Shown here piece after piece: positions 1-5,220 of a stretch of DNA of 5,220 nt (its first letter is position 1; each line of letters opens with the position of its first letter). Under the pieces are notes generated by a model, which saw nothing but the letters and a program-made list of their open reading frames with translations, had not been told where the DNA came from and searched no databases. The stretch is taken from assembly GCA_004297495.1 (NCBI GenBank), contig SCTL01000470.1, positions 1 to 5,220 on the forward strand, in the 5' to 3' direction. Source of the stretch: Verrucomicrobiota bacterium (GTDB lineage: Bacteria; Verrucomicrobiota; Verrucomicrobiia; Limisphaerales; JADLHS01). Both the position numbers and the translations under genes were made by a program.

Positions 1-1561
1 TTATCTGGGCGCGCTGCCGTTCGTGCTCGGGCTGCTGTTCTTCTGGGCCGACATGAGCCGCAACCCGTTCGCGCGCCAACACGTCGTCGAAGCCGCGCTG
101 GGCGTGAGCGTGCTGTTCGTCTGGATGAAATTCTGGCAGGCCGTCTTCGCGCGCGAAATGCGGGCGCAAATTTCCGGCGCACCCGCCGAGCCTCTGAAGT
201 GGTCTGCCGTCGCACGCATCGTCTTCGCGCAAACCGCGCTGCAACCGACCGGCTTTCTCGTGCTGCCGCTGGCGGCGATTCCCGCGCTGCCGTTTGCCTG
301 GGCCTACGCGTTCTACCAGAATCTCACGGCACTCGGCGGCGAGAGCGAAGGCAGTCTGCGCGAGACCACTGCCAAGTGCGTCCGCGACGCAATGCTCTGG
401 CCACGCCAAAATCATCTCCTGCTCGGCTTCATGGGCTTGTTCGGCGCGTTTGTGTTTGTGAACGTGTGCGTCGTGTGCGGCCTGACGCCGTCGTTGCTCA
501 AAATGTTGTTCGGCATCGAAACGGTTTTCTCGCGCAGCGGCTGGGCGATGCTCAACACGACTTTTTTCGCCGCCATGTTTGGTATCGCTTACTTGTGCGT
601 GGATCCGATTCTGAAAACGATCTACACGCTGCGCTGTTTTTACGGTGACTCGGTGAAATCAGGCGCGGACTTGAAGGCAGACTTGAGCCGGTTCGCCCAC
701 CAAGCCCGGCACGTCACCGCCGCCGTCGTGCTCGCAGTGATGCTGCTTTGCGGCGCGAGTGCGAGTGCGACCGAACCGGAAACGCCCGCGCAGTCTCCGG
801 CGCCCACGCGCTCCATTCCGCCCGAGCAATTGAATCGCGCCATCGAAGAAGTGATTCACGAACGAAAATACACCTGGCGCATGCCGCGCGAGCGCGAGAC
901 CGAAACTGAACAACCGAAGAAGAAGGGTTTGATCGGCGAGTTCATTGAAAAGGTTTTTCACTTCATCGGCAAATGCCTGAAAGCCGTGCTCGAGTTCATC
1001 GCCCGCATCATCCAGAAACTTTTCGGCCAGATGCCGCAGGTGGATTTGGGTAATGGCAGCGGACGCGATCCGCGCGTTTTGATCCGCGTGGCGCTCGCCA
1101 TCGCCGCCGCGCTGATCATCGGAGCCGTGGGAGTTTTGTTGTATCGCCTCTGGCGCAAACCGCGCCGCAAACTCGAAACCGCCATGCCGCTAACGGCGCA
1201 GCCCGCGCCCGATCTCACGGATGAAAACATCGGCGCAGACCAGTTGCCGGAAGACGGCTGGACGAAACTCGCGCGCGATCTGATCGCCCGCGGCGAGTTC
1301 CGGCTGGCGATGCGCGCCTTCTACCTCGCGAACCTCGCGCACCTGGCGGAGCGAAATCTGATCGGACTGGCGCGGTTCAAATCAAATCGTGATTACGAAC
1401 GCGAACTCCACCGGCGCGCGCACGCGATTCCCACTTTGCTCCCCACCTTCGCCGAAAATCTTTCCGCGTTCGAGCGCGTCTGGTACGGCACGCACGCCGC
1501 GACGGCGGAACTCGTTTCGCGCTTTGCCGCCAACGTCGAGCGCATGAAGACCGCCGCATGA
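1..1561 (+). CDS. Multi-pass membrane protein with C-terminal DUF4129 domain (5'-partial)
   Basis: The frame is open from base 2 to the TGA at 1559-1561. A GTG at 23 could start a 512-residue protein, but the codons before it (YLGALPFV) continue the same hydrophobic helix, so the true start probably lies upstream. Counting from the GTG, hydrophobic segments lie at about 1-10 (end of a helix), 22-43, 80-101, 131-154, 177-203, 230-249 and 352-375. Segment 230-249 ends in CGASASAT, like a signal peptidase site, and is followed by a Pro/Glu-rich stretch. Residues 301-337 form an amphipathic helix-like stretch (KGLIGEFIEK, then FIARIIQKLF). Residues 413-505 match the DUF4129 pattern: ARGEFRLAMRAFYLANLAHL, an RDYERELHRR motif, and FERVWYGTHA near the end. 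DUF4129 has no proven activity but is recurrent in MoxR/DUF58 operons. The domain call is firm in character, made from memory of the family; the N-terminal half is a conserved-looking membrane region I cannot name. Confidence -1.
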   Translation, partial: YLGALPFVLGLLFFWADMSRNPFARQHVVEAALGVSVLFVWMKFWQAVFAREMRAQISGAPAEPLKWSAVARIVFAQTALQPTGFLVLPLAAIPALPFAWAYAFYQNLTALGGESEGSLRETTAKCVRDAMLWPRQNHLLLGFMGLFGAFVFVNVCVVCGLTPSLLKMLFGIETVFSRSGWAMLNTTFFAAMFGIAYLCVDPILKTIYTLRCFYGDSVKSGADLKADLSRFAHQARHVTAAVVLAVMLLCGASASATEPETPAQSPAPTRSIPPEQLNRAIEEVIHERKYTWRMPRERETETEQPKKKGLIGEFIEKVFHFIGKCLKAVLEFIARIIQKLFGQMPQVDLGNGSGRDPRVLIRVALAIAAALIIGAVGVLLYRLWRKPRRKLETAMPLTAQPAPDLTDENIGADQLPEDGWTKLARDLIARGEFRLAMRAFYLANLAHLAERNLIGLARFKSNRDYERELHRRAHAIPTLLPTFAENLSAFERVWYGTHAATAELVSRFAANVERMKTAA

Positions 1562-1570
1562 GTAACTGGG

Positions 1571-1681
1571 AACATTCAACATTCAACATTCAACGCCCAA
1601 CCTCCAGTTGTCGCGGTGCGCGGGGTGCGTGTCGCCCGGGCGCGCTGGGCGTTGAATGTTGGATGTTGAATGTTGAATGTT
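1571..1681. repeat. Heptamer-built inverted repeat forming a long intergenic hairpin
   Basis: The left arm, 1571-1599, is three AACATTC heptamers plus AACGCCCA. The right arm, 1646-1681, is TGGGCGTT followed by four heptamers: GAATGTT, GGATGTT, GAATGTT, GAATGTT. Bases 1571-1599 pair with 1646-1674 over 29 positions; the only non-Watson-Crick pair (1583 with 1662) becomes a G-U wobble in RNA. The 46-base loop is very GC-rich and holds a perfect 10-base palindrome, CGCCCGGGCG, at 1633-1642. The fourth right-arm heptamer is unpaired in this register, so the stem could also pair one unit shifted. The element begins 9 bases after the DUF4129 stop and ends 46 bases before the DUF4350 start. It has no U-tract after the stem, so it is not a canonical intrinsic terminator. 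It could be a dispersed repeat, an mRNA processing or stability element, or an attenuator; the sequence does not decide. Confidence -1.
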
Positions 1682-1727
1682 CGCCGCCGGAAGTTTTTCT
1701 GCCGTTCCACCCTTTCCTCCGCCCGCA

Positions 1728-3035
1728 ATGAAGCATCGCCTGCCCATCCTCTTGATGCTCGTCGGCGCGCTCGCCTTCACCGCCGGCGTAGTTTATCTCT
1801 TCCTGCTCCGCTTCGAGGCCGGCGATGTGTTTCCGCCTTACTCGTCGCTGCGTTCCGATCCGCTCGGCACGATGGCGCTCTACGAGAGCCTGGCGAAATT
1901 GCCCGGCCTTTCCGTGCGACGGGACTTCAGCGAATCGAGCAAGCTGCCCGAGGAGCGCGACGTGACTTATCTACACATCGCCGCCGAGGTGTATTCGTGG
2001 CGCGAGATGCCGAAGGAAATGTTCACCGAAATCGAAGCCTTCGCCGCGCGCGGCGGACGGCTGGCCATCGTGTTCAAACCGGTGATGGGCTGGCAGTCAA
2101 CCATCCTCGGGGTGACCATCACGAATTCCGCCGCCTCGACCAACCTGCCGGGTTTCAAAGGCTCGAAGAAATCTGGTGGCAAGCTGACCCCGATCAACTT
2201 TGTCACCGAAGACACGCTGAAAAAATATTGGGGCGTCACGTTCGGTCAGGAGAATTTGAAAAAGGGCGAGGACGACGTGTATGAGCCAGCCCGCGTCGCC
2301 AACGCGACCGATCTTCATCTGCCTCCACGCCTCGATTGGCATAGCCCCGTGGTGTTCACGAAACTCGATCCGGCGTGGCGTGTCATCTATTCTCGCGGAA
2401 CAAATTCAGTTGTGATCGAACGCCACTTCGGGCGTGGCTCGGTGGTGATGGCAACGGATTCATATTTCCTGAGCAACGAAGCGATGTGGAAAGACCGCCA
2501 ACCTGCCCTGCTCGCATGGCTGATGGCTTCGGGCAAGCAAGTGGTGTTCGATGAAGCGCATCTGGGCGTGACTGAATCGTCGGGCGTGGCGGTGCTGATG
2601 CGGAAATATCGCCTGCACGGCGTGCTGGCTGGATTGGTTTTGCTGGCGGGACTTTTTGTCTGGAAAAATTCCATCAGCCTCGTCCCGCCGCTGCCCGCGC
2701 CAGCGCAGGGACGCTTCGTCGCGGGCAAGGATGCGGCGGCGGGTTTCGTGAATCTGCTGCGGCGCAATGTTCCGCCGCGCGAGATTCTGGAAGTTTGTTT
2801 CGCCGAGTGGACAAAATCCTTCGGCACGCGTCGCGCGCTTCGGATTTCGAGTGTGGACCAGGCTCAAACGATCATGGAATCCGAGCGCACCCGGCCCGCG
2901 CGCGAGCGCAATGCTGTTGCCGCGTATCAAAAGATTTGTGCCGCGCTGAAATCACGCACCACGCATCACTCAACTCGAATCCAGCAACCCGAAACAAGTT
3001 CGCCAACTGCAATCTCGGAAGAACCCATCTCATGA
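1728..3035 (+). CDS. DUF4350 domain-containing membrane protein
   Basis: The predicted protein is 435 residues. I chose the ATG at 1728 because MKHRLPILLMLVGALAFTAG gives a clean N-terminal membrane anchor (about 5-27). The earlier in-frame ATG at 1677 lies inside the heptamer repeat and would add an unlikely 17-residue Pro-rich leader. No clear Shine-Dalgarno precedes 1728. Residues 33-75 (GDVFPPYSSLRSDPLGTMAL, then LPGLSVRRDF) carry the typical opening of DUF4350, and the domain probably runs to about 270, including GRGSVVMATDSYFLSN and VVFDEAHLG. A second membrane helix lies at about 295-313, leaving a C-terminal segment of about 120 residues, probably cytoplasmic, while the DUF4350 part would face outward. 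The function of DUF4350 is unknown; the family co-occurs with MoxR, DUF58 and DUF4129. The last 27 residues are polar and low in complexity (see the repeat at 2952). The gene ends in an ATGA overlap with moxR, suggesting translational coupling. Confidence -1.
   Translation: MKHRLPILLMLVGALAFTAGVVYLFLLRFEAGDVFPPYSSLRSDPLGTMALYESLAKLPGLSVRRDFSESSKLPEERDVTYLHIAAEVYSWREMPKEMFTEIEAFAARGGRLAIVFKPVMGWQSTILGVTITNSAASTNLPGFKGSKKSGGKLTPINFVTEDTLKKYWGVTFGQENLKKGEDDVYEPARVANATDLHLPPRLDWHSPVVFTKLDPAWRVIYSRGTNSVVIERHFGRGSVVMATDSYFLSNEAMWKDRQPALLAWLMASGKQVVFDEAHLGVTESSGVAVLMRKYRLHGVLAGLVLLAGLFVWKNSISLVPPLPAPAQGRFVAGKDAAAGFVNLLRRNVPPREILEVCFAEWTKSFGTRRALRISSVDQAQTIMESERTRPARERNAVAAYQKICAALKSRTTHHSTRIQQPETSSPTAISEEPIS
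2952..2972. repeat. Short degenerate heptamer tract inside the DUF4350 gene 3' end
   Basis: Three adjacent 7-base units, TCACGCA, CCACGCA and TCACTCA, differ from each other by one or two bases. They are read in frame as SRTTHHS (residues 409-415) of the DUF4350 protein, where the conserved part gives way to a polar tail. The 7-base period matches that of the intergenic hairpin, though the unit sequence differs. With only three imperfect units, chance similarity is possible. Confidence -1.
3017..3021 (+). promoter_or_regulatory. Ribosome binding site of moxR
   Basis: GGAAG lies 10 bases before the ATG at 3032, inside the end of the DUF4350 gene. It supports 3032 as the moxR start over the longer in-frame extension back to 2795, which merely shadows DUF4350 codons. 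It is the only convincing Shine-Dalgarno-like site in the window; the starts at 1728, 4015 and 4412 lack one. Confidence -1.
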
Positions 3036-3991
3036 ACACCGAACGTTTGAAGGAAGTCCTCACCCAGGCGCGGCACGAGACCGGCAAGGTCATCATCGGC
3101 CAGCACGACGTCATCGAGCGCGCGCTCATCGCCATCTTCACCGGCAACCACGCGCTCATCGAAGGCGTGCCGGGCGTCGCCAAGACGTTGCTCGTGCGCA
3201 CGCTCGCGCATGTGCTCGGCAGTGATTTCGCGCGCATTCAATTCACGCCCGACCTGATGCCCGCCGACATCACCGGGACGAACGTGTTTAATTTGCAGCG
3301 CAATGAATTCTCGCTGATCAAAGGCCCGATCTTCACGTCGTTCCTGCTGGCGGACGAAATCAACCGTGCGCCGGCGAAGACGCAATCCGCGCTGTTGCAA
3401 GCGATGCAGGAGCGCTGCGTGACGATTGATCGCGACACGCACACGTTGCCGGCAAACTTCACCGTCTTTGCCACGCAAAATCCCATCGAATACGAAGGCA
3501 CGTATCCCCTGCCCGAGGCGCAGAAGGATCGCTTCATGTTGAAGATCGTGATGCAGTCGCCCGCACGCGACGAGGAGCTGACGCTGGCGCAGCGCACGAT
3601 GACGAAGGAATCACCCGAAACTTTGCTGGCGAGCGGCGTGGTGAAACCAGTCATCCAGGCGGAAGACATCACGCTCTTGCGCGAGCAGATGGGACTGATC
3701 GTGATGCGCGATGAACTCACCGCGTATCTCGTGGACATCGTGCGCGCCACGCGCACGCACGAGAGCATCCTCGTCGGTGCCGGCCCGCGCGCCACGCAAT
3801 CGCTCATCATGGCCGCTCGCGCGTTCGCGGCGATGTCGGGCCGCGACTTCGTGACGCCGGACGATATCAAAACGATGGCCCAGCCGGTGTTGGAACATCG
3901 CCTGATTCTGCGGCCGGAATTTGAAATCGAAGGACTCAGCGTGCCGGAAGTCATTCAACAAATCCTTCAGCAGATTGCCGTACCGCGGTGA
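3032..3991 (+). CDS. MoxR-family AAA+ ATPase
   Basis: The 319-residue protein is full length for the family. Motifs in order: Walker A GVPGVAKT at 45-52 (K51 binds phosphate), Walker B LLADE at 105-109 (D108 for Mg2+, E109 catalytic) followed by the family-typical INRAPAKTQSALLQAMQE, sensor 1 in FATQN with N150, then EYEGTYPLPEAQKDRF with the probable arginine finger R167, and sensor 2 GPRATQ with R253. The C-terminal lid contains FVTPDDIK. All key residues are present, so an active ATPase is expected. MoxR proteins form ring oligomers and act as chaperones in maturation of enzyme complexes, usually with VWA-domain partners; here the nearby DUF58 protein is the natural partner. No membrane segment is seen, so it should be cytosolic. 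The start is set by the GGAAG site and the ATGA overlap with DUF4350. The family call is near certain; the client is not deducible. Confidence -1.
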   Translation: MNTERLKEVLTQARHETGKVIIGQHDVIERALIAIFTGNHALIEGVPGVAKTLLVRTLAHVLGSDFARIQFTPDLMPADITGTNVFNLQRNEFSLIKGPIFTSFLLADEINRAPAKTQSALLQAMQERCVTIDRDTHTLPANFTVFATQNPIEYEGTYPLPEAQKDRFMLKIVMQSPARDEELTLAQRTMTKESPETLLASGVVKPVIQAEDITLLREQMGLIVMRDELTAYLVDIVRATRTHESILVGAGPRATQSLIMAARAFAAMSGRDFVTPDDIKTMAQPVLEHRLILRPEFEIEGLSVPEVIQQILQQIAVPR

Positions 3992-4014
3992 TTTTGTTCA
4001 ACTAATCCGCGGCT

Positions 4015-4395
4015 ATGAAACCCGATTCACCGTCTGCCGACGCCAAAACCCGCCCGAGCTTTCTGCTCTGGACCGCGGGCGTGGCTACAGTTTACTTCGC
4101 CGTGGTCTGGACAACCAGTTCCCTGCTAGTGGCGGATGCTCAAGGAGCGTTAAAGGATAAATTGCCACAATTCGTAGGAGTCGTGTTGCTGCCCGGGCTG
4201 CTCCTCCTGCTTTCGCTCCCCATGAAACTCATCGCGTCCGATTTGTTTGCACATGCGCGGCCGGCGCTGCTTTGGTCATTGTGGATTTTCAACGGAGTCC
4301 TTTGGGGAATGTTCGTGGCGTGTGGTATCCAGTGGTTGTGGAGGCGAAAACAACGCAGCGAAGCGGAAGAAAAGGAACTTACGAAGCCAAGCTGA
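4015..4395 (+). CDS. Small three-helix membrane protein, unrecognised
   Basis: The 126-residue protein has three strong hydrophobic segments at about 16-40 (FLLWTAGVATVYFAVVW), 53-74 (VGVVLLPGLLLLLSLPMKLI) and 84-107 (LLWSLWIFNGVLWGMF). A polar N-terminus precedes them, and a basic then acidic tail follows (WRRKQRSEAEEKELTKPS). The positive charge after helix 3 (RRK) suggests a cytoplasmic C-terminus. I do not recognise a family or catalytic motif. It begins 23 bases after the moxR stop and ends 16 bases before the DUF58 start, so it is very probably co-transcribed. No Shine-Dalgarno is evident. The coherent membrane topology and tight packing argue that it is real. It sits between two genes that are often direct neighbours, so it may be a lineage-specific addition to the complex, or simply a passenger. 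Confidence -1.
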   Translation: MKPDSPSADAKTRPSFLLWTAGVATVYFAVVWTTSSLLVADAQGALKDKLPQFVGVVLLPGLLLLLSLPMKLIASDLFAHARPALLWSLWIFNGVLWGMFVACGIQWLWRRKQRSEAEEKELTKPS

Positions 4396-4411
4396 AATTT
4401 ACTGGTAATCA

Positions 4412-5220
4412 ATGATCGTTCCGCAAAACAAATTGCTCTTCTGGTTCGCCGCCGTGGTGCTGCCGTTCGCGCTGCTCGCGGCGGTGGAACCGGCGACAAT
4501 GTTAATCGGATTTATTTTCATCGGCGGTTTCATAGTAGTGGCGCTGGCGGATGCGTGGCGGGCGACCTCAAGTTTTCATGGCATCCGCGTGGAACTGCCC
4601 GACGTGGCGCGCATGTCGAAGGATCGCGAGTCGCGACTCGATTTGCGGATCGGCAATGAACTGAAGCAGGCGCGAACGTTGCGGCTCGGGCTGGCGTGGC
4701 CGCGCGAAATCGAATCGGCGCAGGAAGACATGACCGTCGAACTGCCCGCCGGCAGCGAGTGGTCCAAGCTGAGCTGGACTTGCGTGCCGCGAAAGCGCGG
4801 GAGTTTCCCGATTGAATCGGTGTATGCCGAGAGCGCCTCGCCGCTCGGTTTCTGGGCCGCGCGAAAAACGTTGCCCGGGAAATCCGAGGTCCGCGTTTAT
4901 CCCAACCTGTTGACCGACCGGAAAAATCTGGCGGTGCTGTTTCTCAATCGCGGCGCGTTCGGCCTGCACGCGCAACGGCAGGTCGGCAAGGGCCGCGATT
5001 TCGAGAAACTGCGCGAGTACGTGCCCGGCGACAGCTTCGACGAAATTCACTGGAAAGCCACCGCCCGCCGCGCGCGACCGATCACGAAGGTTTTTCAGAT
5101 CGAAAAGACGCAGGAAATTTACGTGGTGATTGACGCGTCGCGGTTGAGCGCGAGAACGCCAGAGCGAGCAATAGTCAGCAGTCAGCGATCAATGGCGACC
5201 GACGCCGGGCAACAGTCTCC
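4412..5220 (+). CDS. DUF58 domain-containing protein (3'-partial)
   Basis: The frame is open from the ATG at 4412 to the window edge: 269 complete codons and no stop. Two hydrophobic segments at about 7-25 (KLLFWFAAVVLPFALLAAV covers most) and 30-47 form the usual N-terminal membrane hairpin. A beta-rich region of about 55-190 follows, including SPLGFWAARK and VRVYPNLL. The DUF58 hallmark lies at 193-230: GKGRDFEKLREYVPGDSFDE, then IHWKATARRARPITKVFQIE. Next comes a hydrophobic strand and DASRLS (YVVIDASRLS; D241, S243), at the place of the VWA metal site in this family. The fifth position of DxSxS is Leu here, so metal binding is uncertain. DUF58 proteins are VWA-like partners of MoxR ATPases, which matches moxR upstream. 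Residues about 248-269 are polar and unlike the helix normally expected soon after this strand; they include a heptamer-like tract. An insertion or early decay of the gene cannot be excluded without the downstream sequence. Confidence -1.
   Translation, partial: MIVPQNKLLFWFAAVVLPFALLAAVEPATMLIGFIFIGGFIVVALADAWRATSSFHGIRVELPDVARMSKDRESRLDLRIGNELKQARTLRLGLAWPREIESAQEDMTVELPAGSEWSKLSWTCVPRKRGSFPIESVYAESASPLGFWAARKTLPGKSEVRVYPNLLTDRKNLAVLFLNRGAFGLHAQRQVGKGRDFEKLREYVPGDSFDEIHWKATARRARPITKVFQIEKTQEIYVVIDASRLSARTPERAIVSSQRSMATDAGQQS
5174..5194. repeat. Short heptamer-like tract inside the DUF58 gene
   Basis: GTCAGCA is followed directly by GTCAGCG and a weaker ATCAATG. The first two units differ by one base, the third is much diverged. 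The 21 bases are read in frame as VSSQRSM (residues 255-261) just after the DASRLS motif. The 7-base period recalls the intergenic hairpin. Two good units are weak evidence on their own. Confidence -1.

Noticed and set aside
467..478. CxxC pair (C149, C152) in the DUF4129 protein as a metal or redox site
   Set aside because: Both cysteines lie inside a hydrophobic membrane segment with no partner ligands; probably incidental.
1571..1681. Intrinsic terminator at the hairpin
   Set aside because: The 3' arm is followed by GC-rich sequence without a T run, and the next gene follows at once on the same strand.
1571..1681. CRISPR array
   Set aside because: The units are 7 bases, directly adjacent, and mirrored in two arms; there are no spacers of even length.
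1677..1727. ATG at 1677 as the start of the DUF4350 gene
   Set aside because: It lies in the last heptamer of the inverted repeat and adds a Pro-rich leader before an otherwise clean N-terminal membrane anchor at 1728.
1670..2284. A + strand open frame of 204 codons overlapping the DUF4350 gene start
   Set aside because: The product is extremely Arg-rich and starts in the heptamer repeat; it is the out-of-frame shadow of DUF4350.
2795..3031. N-terminal extension of moxR by 79 codons
   Set aside because: It overlaps DUF4350 codons, gives non-MoxR sequence, and ignores the GGAAG site and ATGA overlap at 3032.
3238..3954. A long reverse-strand open frame of 238 codons opposite moxR
   Set aside because: It lies wholly over moxR, whose motifs are all intact. 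Its translation is Ser/Arg-rich with no recognisable domain; long antisense frames are common in GC-rich genes.
4568..5050. A reverse-strand open frame of 160 codons opposite DUF58
   Set aside because: It covers the conserved DUF58 region and its product looks like a composition artefact, with no family resemblance.

Overview
The window is GC-rich and tightly packed, with all five genes on the + strand. It reads as one operon of the MoxR/DUF58 type. The order is: a membrane protein ending in a DUF4129 domain (its 5' end lies before the window), a DUF4350 membrane protein, a MoxR-family AAA+ ATPase, a small three-helix membrane protein with no recognised family, and a DUF58 protein cut by the window's right edge. 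The set of domains and the sequence style, together with heptanucleotide-based intergenic repeats, suggest a Verrucomicrobiota-like bacterium (Pedosphaera/Limisphaerales type). That placement is an inference from memory of similar proteins, not a search result.

Layout: bases 1-1561 encode the DUF4129 protein. Bases 1562-1727 are the only sizeable intergenic gap and are mostly filled by a 111-base inverted repeat (1571-1681) built from AACATTC/GAATGTT heptamers. Bases 1728-3035 encode the DUF4350 protein, whose stop overlaps the moxR start in an ATGA (3032-3035). MoxR occupies 3032-3991. After 23 bases comes the small membrane protein (4015-4395), and after 16 bases the DUF58 gene (4412 to the window end, still open). 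The right-hand gene has no stop inside the window.

How the parts fit: MoxR ATPases are thought to act as chaperones or remodelling machines together with von Willebrand factor A-like partners. DUF58 proteins are the usual VWA-like partner encoded beside MoxR. DUF4129 and DUF4350 are membrane-anchored families that recur in the same gene clusters, and their biochemical roles are not established. The likely product is a membrane-associated assembly with MoxR on the cytoplasmic side. The client cannot be read from this window.

The least ordinary features are the heptamer hairpin between the first two genes, two weaker heptamer-like tracts read in frame inside the DUF4350 and DUF58 coding regions, an internal signal-peptide-like segment in the DUF4129 protein that hints at a gene fusion, and the unrecognised small membrane protein inserted between moxR and DUF58. 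I found no tRNA, rRNA, CRISPR array, transposase or canonical terminator.
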